A DNA stretch of 39,417 nt from Hymenopellis radicata (GCA_015501595.1 JADNRX010000478.1:1-39417), one strand, 5' to 3'. Positions 22,044-32,837 are shown, counted from the first letter of the stretch. Notes: generated from the sequence alone by a model not told the origin. Program-made: numbers and translations.

Positions 22044-23034
22044 GGCTCGCTGATCATGCTGGTGGGTGCTTATCCTATCCTACCGGTCGGAGTTTGAATC
22101 TCGCGTGCGCACCACTTTGAGTAGGTTATTCTCACAATGTCAATAATTCAACGCCGTGTTCGTCGCCGCCGCGTTTGAACGCACGACTCTAAGAGGTGCA
22201 TATCATTCAGTATCTACTATCAGTACCTTTTATACACCTGTCTTCCTCACATTCTGAGGCAATTTTCAATGTGGTGAGCATCGCGAATTGGATGTGCCAG
22301 CACGCGCGTCAGAAGAATTGCATTCAATTCGGAAGGGAGTACAGAGATGGTGAGGCTGTATTCCCCAATACTGCAAAGCAATCATGCCGCATAAGCCATC
22401 CCGACTCGGAGCAAGTGCGCGGTGTGCATTCTCATGGAGGCATCACTCCCGGTACGGGGCGCACGCGACGGGCAAACAGAATCGTCCAGGCGCACTGTCA
22501 GCGCCCCGTTGTCCAGTTTCATTGCCACACGTGAAGATCGCAGGTCCTCGAGAGGCACAAAGGAGTGAGTACTTGAGTCGTTGGCCGGCTTTGCTTGACG
22601 CGATCGGTGCTACCACAGAAATTCAAACTCCGACCGGTAGCACATCGAATTATTACCAAGCCGGAAGCTGCTTTTGCGCTCTAACCAAAAAAGTCCTGCA
22701 ATTGAACTCACTTGAATTGAATATCCTGACTTTCTCGCATTTTTCGGGGTGCAGGAAATATTCAGACAAAATTCTCTTTGGTAGCACTGATTACTGTCAC
22801 ATGACTGTGGCTGTACCTCGGGCACCAAAAATGGTCAAACCACCGCATTTCTTCTCCCGCTCGTTCTATTACCCTCAGAGCAGGCCCAAAGTAGGTCGAG
22901 GGCATTGATAACACTCAGGTACGTATATTACAACTTCTCCCCTCTTTTTCTCCTTTTTCTTTGCCTTTTTCTTTTTTCTTTTCTTTTCTTTTTATTTATT
23001 TTCCTGACCGACCCACAAGCATCATCATCGAGCC
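22044..23034 (+). mobile_element. TIR element, copy 2
   Basis: Same 991-bp sequence and terminal repeats as copy 1, separated from it by GGTAT (22039-22043). Confidence 0.8.
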
Positions 23035-23039
23035 GGTAT

Positions 23040-24030
23040 GGCTCGCTGATCATGCTGGTGGGTGCTTATCCTATCCTACCGGTCGGAGTTTGAATCTCGC
23101 GTGCGCACCACTTTGAGTAGGTTATTCTCACAATGTCAATAATTCAACGCCGTGTTCGTCGCCGCCGCGTTTGAACGCACGACTCTAAGAGGTGCATATC
23201 ATTCAGTATCTACTATCAGTACCTTTTATACACCTGTCTTCCTCACATTCTGAGGCAATTTTCAATGTGGTGAGCATCGCGAATTGGATGTGCCAGCACG
23301 CGCGTCAGAAGAATTGCATTCAATTCGGAAGGGAGTACAGAGATGGTGAGGCTGTATTCCCCAATACTGCAAAGCAATCATGCCGCATAAGCCATCCCGA
23401 CTCGGAGCAAGTGCGCGGTGTGCATTCTCATGGAGGCATCACTCCCGGTACGGGGCGCACGCGACGGGCAAACAGAATCGTCCAGGCGCACTGTCAGCGC
23501 CCCGTTGTCCAGTTTCATTGCCACACGTGAAGATCGCAGGTCCTCGAGAGGCACAAAGGAGTGAGTACTTGAGTCGTTGGCCGGCTTTGCTTGACGCGAT
23601 CGGTGCTACCACAGAAATTCAAACTCCGACCGGTAGCACATCGAATTATTACCAAGCCGGAAGCTGCTTTTGCGCTCTAACCAAAAAAGTCCTGCAATTG
23701 AACTCACTTGAATTGAATATCCTGACTTTCTCGCATTTTTCGGGGTGCAGGAAATATTCAGACAAAATTCTCTTTGGTAGCACTGATTACTGTCACATGA
23801 CTGTGGCTGTACCTCGGGCACCAAAAATGGTCAAACCACCGCATTTCTTCTCCCGCTCGTTCTATTACCCTCAGAGCAGGCCCAAAGTAGGTCGAGGGCA
23901 TTGATAACACTCAGGTACGTATATTACAACTTCTCCCCTCTTTTTCTCCTTTTTCTTTGCCTTTTTCTTTTTTCTTTTCTTTTCTTTTTATTTATTTTCC
24001 TGACCGACCCACAAGCATCATCATCGAGCC
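23040..24030 (+). mobile_element. TIR element, copy 3
   Basis: Same 991-bp sequence as copy 2, separated from it by GGTAT (23035-23039). I saw no difference from copy 2. Confidence 0.8.
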
Positions 24031-24035
24031 GGTAT

Positions 24036-25026
24036 GGCTCGCTGATCATGCTGGTGGGTGCTTATCCTATCCTACCGGTCGGAGTTTGAATCTCGCGTGC
24101 GCACCACTTTGAGTAGGTTATTCTCACAATGTCAATAATTCAACGCCGTGTTCGTCGCCGCCGCGTTTGAACGCACGACTCTAAGAGGTGCATATCATTC
24201 AGTATCTACTATCAGTACCTTTTATACACCTGTCTTCCTCACATTCTGAGGCAATTTTCAATGTGGTGAGCATCGCGAATTGGATGTGCCAGCACGCGCG
24301 TCAGAAGAATTGCATTCAATTCGGAAGGGAGTACAGAGATGGTGAGGCTGTATTCCCCAATACTGCAAAGCAATCATGCCGCATAAGCCATCCCGACTCG
24401 GAGCAAGTGCGCGGTGTGCATTCTCATGGAGGCATCACTCCCGGTACGGGGCGCACGCGACGGGCAAACAGAATCGTCCAGGCGCACTGTCAGCGCCCCG
24501 TTGTCCAGTTTCATTGCCACACGTGAAGATCGCAGGTCCTCGAGAGGCACAAAGGAGTGAGTACTTGAGTCGTTGGCCGGCTTTGCTTGACGCGATCGGT
24601 GCTACCACAGAAATTCAAACTCCGACCGGTAGCACATCGAATTATTACCAAGCCGGAAGCTGCTTTTGCGCTCTAACCAAAAAAGTCCTGCAATTGAACT
24701 CACTTGAATTGAATATCCTGACTTTCTCGCATTTTTCGGGGTGCAGGAAATATTCAGACAAAATTCTCTTTGGTAGCACTGATTACTGTCACATGACTGT
24801 GGCTGTACCTCGGGCACCAAAAATGGTCAAACCACCGCATTTCTTCTCCCGCTCGTTCTATTACCCTCAGAGCAGGCCCAAAGTAGGTCGAGGGCATTGA
24901 TAACACTCAGGTACGTATATTACAACTTCTCCCCTCTTTTTCTCCTTTTTCTTTGCCTTTTTCTTTTTTCTTTTCTTTTCTTTTTATTTATTTTCCTGAC
25001 CGACCCACAAGCATCATCATCGAGCC
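24036..25026 (+). mobile_element. TIR element, copy 4
   Basis: Same 991-bp sequence as copies 2 and 3, after GGTAT (24031-24035). It is followed by the full right-hand target duplication GATGGTAT. Confidence 0.8.
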
Positions 25027-25045
25027 GATGGTATGGTATGCCTGA

Positions 25046-26288
25046 TCAATTTGCAAGATAAACGGGACGCGTCATGGGAATAGGTTTCTCCTCGCTGATC
25101 GATTGAGTTCCGTATGATGCGAGATCCATACCCTGGCGTTCAACGTCTCGTGTTGAATCAGCTCCAAAGCGAAGGGAGCTCGACTGAAGAGTGCTTCGAT
25201 GCTCCCTCGGGTGCGACGCGACTCGTACAACAATTAAAGTAGGTGCTATGCCCTGCCAACAGATTATCAGCACCGCGGGTGGATGTCACATTAGAGATAT
25301 GAATACCGTAATTGAGTACAAGACTGCTTGGGGGTAGCCCGTGTTCAGGTCATCTCGGACGAAGAACACAAGGAAAACCACAAGGGCGATCGCGTATAGC
25401 GCGGCAGACTCGACGATGACCTCAATGATGCGATGGTACGTTCGGAGCGCATCGACGCGCCCGAGGTACCAAATACGGAACACGATGAGGGATGTGCAGA
25501 GAAGTGTTGTGGCCAAGGACATTGCAAAGTAGGGTACGCCCCAGTTGATGGACGCGCCCCATGAACTCCACTGAGCACTGGGATGAGGCTGTTCCTGGTA
25601 TATGAAGAATCCGGTAAATACTGAGCCACATGAGTACGTTGAATATAATCAAGAGTGAAATGGGACTGACTGATACCTATAATGGTACACATGATAGGGA
25701 CGATGACGACCTTCCATCTTCCGTCCCAAACACACCAGCAGCGCCAGATCTGCCGTTGGATTCTATTAGCCTTCGGATTGAAATAGACATTGAGAGGAAG
25801 CATACCAAGATACAATCCGCGATCAAGATATTGAGACTGGCGACGATGCCGCTGGTCATCCAGAGCCATAAGAAGCGCGTATCTCCAAGAGCAGCGACCA
25901 CAGACGACGCGGTTGTCCCTTTAACGATCAAGGCTTGGCGAATCCAGTACCACCGAACGGAGACGTGGATGGTGGCCAACGAGTACATCGTGAGGATAAT
26001 CAGCGCCAGTGAAATATGCGTCGAGGTGCTGTACAGTTTTTTGGAGCGGTTAACTGCCATGAAATGTTGAGCACCTATGTAGTGAACGCAGCTCAGAGAA
26101 CGCCTACATACAGAGACTGTACAACGCGACGCTGACGATGGCCGTATAGATCCCTGGAGCGAGCTCATGTCAAGAAAAGGCAGAATATTCTTGAAGGACA
26201 TGCGCTCACCATGTGTCAGAATCTCCAAACATAGAGAGTTGAAGTACGAATCCCTGATTTTGAAGGAATGCTCAGCCGCTGAATCCAT
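25046..26288 (-). CDS. Multi-pass membrane protein, paralog 3, function unknown
   Basis: Exons 26288-26210, 26153-26112, 26053-25806, 25749-25677, 25620-25307 and 25252-25046 on the minus strand sum to 320 residues. Motifs are in family order: GIYTAIVSVALYSLF, ISLALIILTMYSLATIHVSV, LNILIADCIL, IWRCWCVWDGRWKVVIVPIM, VPYFAMSLATTLLCTSLIVFR, YHRIIEVIVESAALYAIALVV, YPQAVLYSITGIAPTLIVVR, then a hydrophilic tail. The 42-nt second exon and intron phases equal those of paralog 2, so the two arose by duplication that kept the gene structure. They point at each other across the repeat array. A TATAAAG lies 48 bases before the ATG. No function is known for the family. Confidence 0.86.
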
Positions 26289-26335
26289 GACGGGGACTTT
26301 TCAAGTTGCGCAAGCCGCGCACATTATCCACCTCG

Positions 26336-26342
26336 CTTTATA
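26336..26342 (-). promoter_or_regulatory. TATA box of paralog 3
   Basis: TATAAAG on the minus strand, 48 bases upstream of the start codon at 26288. Confidence 0.5.
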
Positions 26343-27155
26343 CACTTCAAAAACGCCGCGTACTAAATCCGGAGACCTCGTGGAAAGCATACTACTAGAA
26401 CCATTCCAAGGAATCATATAGGTCCTTCTGGTTCTGACGTTCCCTTGTAACTTACTTGAATGAGCTTCTACTGATGCTGGCACGAGTACCCTTGTTGACG
26501 CTGAAAGAGTCAACGTCAACAAAAGAATAGAAAGTACTGCAATAAAGAGCCGCCACATACCGCATGCATACTGAGGATCCCGGAATTAAGTGCAGTTCGC
26601 ATGCTTTCCGGTAGCCTTATTCAGGTCATCTGCAGATCAACGCCAGAGAAAACTGCGGTTCTTTCCAACCAGGGAACAAGGATTAATCGGATGAATCGGC
26701 GTTTTTGCGTGGTTCCCGCTTTCGATTACGAACAGCCTGTCAATTCAAGTACATTGAACGTAGATTTCGGGTGTCCTTAGGATAGGTTTACATGAGACGT
26801 ACGTCGAAGAAGGAGCCTAGAAAGAGGCATTCTTGGGCGTACATACTTGTTCGGTTCTTGAGCCGACGAAGTCCTTATAGGGAAGGCGAGCGTTAGAGGC
26901 GGGCAAAAAATTGCCGTTTTCAGTGCACTGCCGACCCGACGCCTTGAGCCTCGAGGACCTATGACATCGGAAATGACTTGAGCCTAGTTGAGCCTCCAAG
27001 TTGAAGCTTCAAGGGACTTAGCGGAAAAGGGATCTGAGTTTGGTCTTGCTTGCCATCATGCCATCATGACGACGCGTGCCTCGGCGCGTCAGCGTTGCAT
27101 CCAGGTTGCATCTTTCCCATACACGACGACAACGAAAGAGGTAACATAAAGGACG
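26343..27155. other. Intergenic between divergent genes
   Basis: Upstream of both paralog 3 and the FAD protein. A minus frame (26558-26301) starts with a hydrophobic run, but it reads through the TATA box of paralog 3, so I do not call it a gene. Nothing else recognised. Confidence 0.45.
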
Positions 27156-29067
27156 ATGAAGATAGCTGTAATTGGTTCAGGTGTCTCTGGCCTAGCAGCA
27201 ACATGGGTCAGTCAAAGCCAGCTTGTTCAGTAGTGAAAACCGAGACGTTCAACAGGCTTTGAATGAGTACAGCGAGCACGACGTGCACCTTTATGAAGCG
27301 GACAGCAGACCTGGAGGTCATGCAAATACTGTGCCCTTCAGTGTGCAGAATGGCGGACAGAAACGGACTGTTAACGTTGACACGTACGTGTATTTTCTGT
27401 CACTCATTCAAGAGCTTTGTTGACAGTTTACAGTGGTTTCGTATGTAGGCTAATCTTGAAGTTGAAAACCTGCCATTGACCATTACGTGTCCTAGATTGT
27501 ATTCAACCCGTACACCTACCCAAACTTCCTCCGTTTCCTCAAACTATATCCTTCCATTAGCATTCTGCCGACCGAAATGACGTTCAGCATCTCGCGGGAC
27601 CAAGGCAAATTTGAATGGGCGGGCGACAACCTGTTTACTCTGTTCTGTCAGCCCTACAGATTGTTGGACGTGAACATGTGGCGCATGCTCTACGACATCT
27701 TTCGCTTCAACGCGTCTGCTAAACGCCTCGTGTCCATGTGGAATAAACAAAATGCCGAGCAATGGGAAGATTACTCTATCGGCGAGTATCTTGACTGGGG
27801 CTCATATTCCGATGCTTTCCGGGACAACTATCTTATTGTCAGGTCTATTTTTTTTCATTCAGTTGAACTTGAAATTAACCTCGCGTTGCAGCCAATGACC
27901 GCCGCGATATGGAGCACGCCACCTGATAAATGTGCTTTGGACTTTCCTGCACGCACGTTGATTCAGTTCATGAACAACCATCACCTACTCCAGCTCACCG
28001 GGAAGCCAAAATGGCTTACATTCCAGGATGGGAGGTAAGGACAGGCTTGCTTCATCTCATCTCCTTCGTTCTGAAATACCAATAGTCATTCATATGTCAA
28101 CGCGATTCTCGATAAGCTACCTCAGTCGCAGTTACATTTGTCGACACCCATAGAGTCTGTCAACACAGAGTCGGGCGTTGTACTGAAGACTGTAGATGGA
28201 CGTGAAGAACGTTTCGACCACGTCGTTATGGCTTGTCATTCGGATACAGCGCTCTCGATTCTGAAGGCTGGCGGCGACATCACGCCCCAGGAAACCGAAA
28301 TTCTGAGCCTATTCAAGTGGAATAAGAACGAAGCCATTTTACATTCCGATCCCAAGGTATGATGATCCTCCTACAGCCTTCCTTGTTTTTTCCTGACACG
28401 TATTCATAGCTCATGCCCAAGAGCACTCTAGCTTGGTCGTGCTGGAATTATCTAACGCGTTCGACTGTTGACGCCAACGGCAAGAGAAAGGCCAACAATG
28501 ACGAAGTGTCTCTGTACGTCTAACCAAGTATGTCCTCGATCTCTCTAACCACCGCCTCGCAGCACCTACGGCATGAACGCTCTTCAACACATCCCGAAGG
28601 ACAAATACGGCCCCGTCTTGGTCACGCTAAACGCTCCCTTCGAACCCGACGCGTCAACTGTGCGAGGGCGGTGGCGCTATGACCACCCGGTTCTCGACCA
28701 GCGCGCCATTCAAGCGCAGAATCGCATGCACTCTATCCAGCACACCCGCGGTATCTCGTTCGCCGGCTCGTACCTGAACTTTGGCTTCCACGAGGATGGG
28801 TTCACGTCTGGTTTGGTTGCTGCGTCGGGTCTGGAGGGTGTGAGGCTGCCGTTTGCGTTGCAGTTTGCGGATGGCGGCGTTTGGGATACGCGCTCAACAC
28901 CCAGAGCGTCGGAGAAGGGAAAAGATAGGGTGATAGAGTTGACGGCGACGTTCTTTGATGTCTTGCAGGCGTTTGGGATTCGGCATGTTATGGGAAGGGT
29001 GTTGGGCTTTGTACTGTGGTATTATCTTTTCCTGTTGTCGTTGCTTGGAATTCGGTTTGAGTTCTAG
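27156..29067 (+). CDS. FAD-dependent amine-oxidase-like flavoprotein
   Basis: Eight exons: 27156-27206, 27256-27383, 27434-27440, 27496-27837, 27892-28034, 28086-28356, 28410-28513 and 28563-29067, giving 516 residues. The N-terminus is a Rossmann dinucleotide fold (KIAVIGSGVSGLAATWAL), then HLYEADSRPGGHANTV for the FAD ribose and pyrophosphate. DTGFIVFNPYTYPNF is the second family signature. The C-terminal part (RGISFAGSYLNFGFHEDG, SGLVAASGLEGVRLP) completes the FAD site. A last hydrophobic helix (LGFVLWYYLFLLSLLGI) suggests membrane attachment. The protein belongs to the predicted NAD/FAD-binding group (COG2907-like), often encoded in other genomes beside cyclopropane-fatty-acid synthase genes; no such neighbour is seen here. 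The substrate is unknown. The third exon is only 7 nt (TGGTTTC) and is needed to make DTGFIVF. Confidence 0.88.
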
Positions 29068-29271
29068 AAAGATGTGTTTAGCACTCATTGTACATTATTG
29101 TCGTTGCTGCGTGTATTTTGGTCATTGCTGCAAACGCAAGTGCGCCTCACTGCTAGGCGAACGTGCAGAGCCTTCATCCTTCAGGTGCGTAAAGTCGAAG
29201 ACACCATAGTCCGCTGCCAGCGAGGGGTGCCATTTGTTGGAGTGTGTAAACCCAACAAGCCATTGGAGAGA
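29068..29271. other. 3' flank of the flavoprotein gene
   Basis: Short spacer before the tRNA-like gene; nothing recognised. Confidence 0.4.
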
Positions 29272-29342
29272 GGCCGTGTAGCTCAATGGTAGAGCACTGC
29301 ACATGAAAGGCAGGGGTCTAGGTTCAATCCCTGGCATAGCCA
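29272..29342 (+). tRNA. tRNA-like gene, irregular anticodon arm
   Basis: The A box (TAGCTCAATGG) and B box (GGTTCAATCCC) are textbook. The D arm (GCTC/GAGC) and T arm (CTAGG/CCTGG) pair, and TTTT follows four bases after the discriminator A. Two parts are off. The acceptor stem GGCCGTG/CATAGCC has one C-A mismatch and one G-U. The anticodon arm CTGCA-CATGAAA-GGCAG has four pairs, a mismatch at the loop, and A instead of T at position 33. Standard counting gives anticodon TGA, but without the long variable arm of tRNA-Ser. I cannot assign an isotype; it may be a decaying tRNA or a tRNA-derived Pol III unit. Confidence 0.6.
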
Positions 29343-29345
29343 ATC

Positions 29346-29349
29346 TTTT
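29346..29349 (+). terminator. Pol III terminator
   Basis: TTTT run four bases after the tRNA-like gene, the usual RNA polymerase III stop. Confidence 0.6.
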
Positions 29350-29614
29350 CTACTGTAACACCATTCGAACTATTCGATGGATCTGCGGTCACTGTTTGTG
29401 GGGCGGGAGGCCAGAAAGATCGTTGTCCAGAAAAGGTAAAGCGCTTGCCCAAATTGGCCGAGCCATTTCGCTATGACGTTGAATCAAACTCAGGTCAAAC
29501 TTAGTCTCGAACCAGCCGCTCGACGCCGGTTTTTGAGGGGATGAGGACACGAAATCTTCCAGTCGCTTCGCCAACGAACTGGCATCGGTCTAGGTCAAAC
29601 TTGAACGTTATTTA
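29350..29614. other. Spacer upstream of unrecognised gene
   Basis: No gene recognised; presumed promoter of the gene at 29615. Confidence 0.4.
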
Positions 29615-30847
29615 ATGCCCCTTTTCTCTGAGATGCCTCAGACCTCTCTCTCAACCGCAATGACTGCACCACCCATCCCTCAAACAGTTTTTCACTATTA
29701 TCGCGCCAACGATGACCGTTCTCCCCGCCGCAAAGCGAACGCCTTTGAGACAGACATCCTCGTCTCCCTCGTAACCCAAGTGAACATGTTCTTCAGGATC
29801 CCGCGCATAGTCCGCCTAGTTGCATTGTATCTCCAGGAATCCGAGGACGAAGACTTAGATGTGGATGCTGTCAATGTGTCTCCAGAAGCACTTGAGGCGG
29901 CAAAGAATATCCTCGCCAGTGTGGTTCTTCAAATCGACCTCGTAGAAGGACTTGTTCAGGAAGGACGAGTCGTAAAGGCCCCGGACTCCTCGCCCGACGC
30001 ACCCGCTCCCACGAAACCCATACGAATTGACATTCGTGCCGAAGTAAGTGGGCGCAATCCCTCCTTCTGGAAAATGCTCAATATTGTGTACAGAGAATAT
30101 ACAGTCTGTGCTCGATTGCCGCCCATATGGGCCCCGAGTACCAAAACAACACAGTGTATAGGCGGGCGTTCTCGTGGGCATTCTGTGTTTTGCTTCGCCA
30201 GGTGATGCACTTTGTGTGTGATACTCCTCACAGGCAGCCAGCCTCCACCTCCCGCGAATCTCCCCGGTTACAATCACATCCAACGACGCCCTCCCGACTC
30301 AAACCTCGCCCCAAAGGAGAAGCGGGGTTTTGGCTAGAAGAAGAGCTCTACGGAGCTTACCTCGCCGCCCAAGATTCGCCCGCTGAGCATCCCGTACCTC
30401 GGCACCCGACCGTTCCAGTGCCAGAAGGCCTAATCATTTATGTAAGACTTGGATTCTATCATCTATGGGAACTGGTGAATGATGTGTTTTCTCCCTTGCA
30501 GCACATTCAGAACATCCACACGAAAGCATTGTGTAAGAACGGTTACAAAATTTGGATTCTAGACGACGAGATTCTGCATCTTGTTGGCCCATTCACTGAT
30601 GGTGAGTGATCCATTTTGAAATCCACATCAAATTGCTCATGCAATATTGTGCATAGCCGCCTCTCCCCCGGCGATGGAAATCATTCTAAGAAATCTCAAG
30701 AGCCACGTTTCTAGTATGGAGTACGACGGCGAGCACGAAGCCTCCGTGATCCGGGACGTTTTCTCGGCGGATGAGATGGACGAGGAAGTCCAGAAGTATA
30801 ACAGGTGGAGATACACGCCGTGGAAGGAAGGGGAGCTTGATTTATGA
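29615..30847 (+). CDS. Unrecognised protein, about 355 residues
   Basis: Exons 29615-30043, 30094-30441, 30502-30601 and 30657-30847 sum to 356 codons including the stop. Introns are GTAAGT...TACAG, GTAAGA...TGCAG and GTGAGT...CATAG, all standard. ATG 29660 is an alternative start 15 residues later. The first half is helical and acidic (LQESEDEDLDVDAVN, SPEALEAAKNILASVVLQIDL). The middle is Pro-rich and variable (RESPRLQSHPTTPSRLKPR). The last part (FWLEEELYGAYLAAQ, NGYKIWILDDEILHLVGPF, YNRWRYTPWKEGELDL) looks folded and conserved. There is no signal peptide or membrane helix. I do not recognise the family. The good splice set and the frame across four exons make a real gene likely. Confidence 0.68.
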
Positions 30848-31310
30848 TGGACTGAGTGAACTGTGTATTACAATTGTCACTGTTGTAGCCAACATCGGAA
30901 GTTCCTTTAGGTTGGGTATCCAGAAGCATAGCAGTGAGTGCGAAAGAGGCCAGAGTCTTGACAATAGCTTGACTCGGAACCGCAGCCTCGCCTTGGCACG
31001 GAGCGAAAGTCCTCCATGATGGCAGCGGAAGGGACAAGAAAACACAGCTCGAAGATTCAAGCCCAGTGAAAACACGCTCCGAGCTGTCGGTGCTATACCG
31101 AGTCTGGCGGAGTCTATCTGCAAATGCCAGAGCAGGTCAGAAACCAATGTAATAGATAATCCGGTGTTTTGCTGTGAAATGAGTTCGATTGTTAACCATT
31201 GAGCTTCTCGACGAAAGTGACTTCAAAGTGTTTCTACCGACATCAACCTGACTTCGGCAAGCGGCAAAGGTGAACCATACAGTATGCATAACCCGTAAAC
31301 TTTGGGATCG
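30848..31310. other. Intergenic between convergent genes
   Basis: Shared 3' region of the unrecognised gene and the acyltransferase. Short overlapping open frames only; nothing recognised. Confidence 0.45.
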
Positions 31311-32837
31311 CTACTTGGTCGGCACGTAGTGCACACCTACAATCTCAGAAAGCCTCTTCAATTCGGTCTCGATGGAGCGAAGTCGGGCACGAGACAGTGT
31401 TACATCCAAGACCACACTGCCATCAGGCAGCCGTCCTGATATTAAGACAGCATTCGAGAACGGCGATCCCCGTGGCATGAGGGAGTACCTATACCCACAC
31501 ACGGTCCGTGAGGCCCCAACGCCCGTCCAGTCCGCTTCCAATATCTTCGTAGAAGAGACATTCGACAGAAAGAACGTCTCGTCTGCGTCCGGATGTATCG
31601 GCGCGCTGACTAGCGCCGTCTTAAAGACGTGCTGCGCTGACAGGACGTGGAACATGGACAACGACTTGCGGCAGAACATCAGTTGATGTGCTAAGGCGGG
31701 TAGGGGAAACTCTCTGAGGTCGGCGGCGGTGTAAAGGGGGTATGGGAGCGGTGTGAATGCATTGTGTGGGTATTTCTGGATCTCGGGGGTGTCTGGAAGG
31801 AGATGGCGGTACGACGCCAGGTTGGTACAGTTGATTGTGATGTTGTCCGTTTCGTCTGCGTAAATAACCTAGGGAGACATTGTGCGCATGTCAGTGCCGG
31901 GTAAGAAGAATACTGGGAGACAACTTGCCTTCCAAAGCCATGCCGTCAAGATGTCTGCTGTAGAAACTCTGGGCTCATCCTTACCCTCTTTGACCAATGA
32001 CACCCGCACATTCTGAACGAGGTACTCCAGAATCGCTTTATGAAGAATTAGGCAATGAATTCCAAGAATGTGGAAGAGCTTCTTCCGCGTGACGTTCAGT
32101 GCTAATTTGAAGTCGCCAAATATACCAACGTCTGAGTAGCCAGCGAAGGAGACCAAGGCGACTGTCCCTGATTTCTCCTGCTCATCCAGAACCTTTTGCA
32201 CCGGGTTCTCGTTCATACCAGGTTTCGGCGGCGGAGGGACAGTCCATTCTTGCCCATTTATTTCGCTTACCAATGCGTGCACGATTTGGGCAGCACCGGT
32301 ACCATCGAAAACGCCATGAGGACGAGAGAAGCTGATGGCAGTGCGCGATTTCCCTGTTGTTGGGTGCGCACGAAGTCGGGTTATATGCCAGCAAGTCAGA
32401 GGATACTGAGTGCGTTCCCAATCCTGATTGCATCGAGGTGTGGCAGGATCTATGAGCAAGTGCAAGGGAGGAGAGGGGGAGATGGTAGGCAGTGACTCGT
32501 GTGGCTCGAAAGCCGCATGTTCAGATGTCGATGTTGTGAGCGAGAAAGTCTCATAGTTTGGTCTAAATGATCCTAGAGGGATGATTATTCGCCAGCTCTT
32601 TCCCTATATCATGAAGTAACGGTAAGCTCGTAGTATGGGGGAGAGGTGAACACTCACTAGGCCTTCGTAACTTTGTAATCTGCCGGCAAGTAAGCGCCAT
32701 TTGTTCGTAAGACGAGCTAGGGCACCGCGGAAAGCTTCGAGATCGATCTCCCCCTCAACAAGCCATACTGTAATGAAAATGCTTTCTCCGTGCCCAGCGT
32801 CATTGGGGGTTAACGGGAAAGTAGCAGTGGAGGACAT
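31311..32837 (-). CDS. HxxxD-motif acyltransferase (BAHD/trichothecene acetyltransferase-like)
   Basis: Exons 32837-32658, 32603-31929 and 31868-31311 on the minus strand sum to 470 residues. The fold marks are in place: an N-terminal segment starting FPLTPNDAGHG, GALARLTNKWRLLAGRL (the family's early helix), the catalytic HGVFD within SRPHGVFDGTG (HxxxD, about residue 170), and STADILTAWLWK. The second conserved DFGWG motif is not obvious; the region YADETDNITINCTNLASYR lies where it would begin. Such enzymes move acyl groups from acyl-CoA to alcohols or amines, often in secondary metabolism; no biosynthetic cluster is visible here. The second intron appears to be GC-AG (AAG|GCAAGT...CCCTAG, 60 nt), because a GT donor there breaks the frame. 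Confidence 0.82.

Larger units (their letters stand above)
21040..25034. repeat. Array of four tandem 991-bp elements with target-site duplication
   Basis: Four head-to-tail copies with a period of exactly 996 bp (991-bp element plus 5-bp GGTAT spacer). The array is bounded by the 8-bp direct repeat GATGGTAT at 21040-21047 and 25027-25034. Copies 2-4 look identical; copy 1 differs by at least one base (GCGAAG versus GCAAAG near 21378). The array separates the 3' ends of two convergent paralogous genes and ends 11 bases before the stop codon of the right-hand one. Confidence 0.93.

Noticed and set aside
21040..25034. CRISPR-like or satellite array
   Set aside because: The 991-bp units with terminal inverted repeats and a flanking target duplication fit a transposon multimer; there are no short repeats with unique spacers.
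26301..26558. Minus frame with a hydrophobic start, possible secreted peptide
   Set aside because: It spans the TATA box and leader of paralog 3 and has no supporting motif.
30208..30239. Possible 32-nt intron in the unrecognised gene (GTGATG...TCACAG)
   Set aside because: Too short for this genome, and the frame stays open when it is retained.
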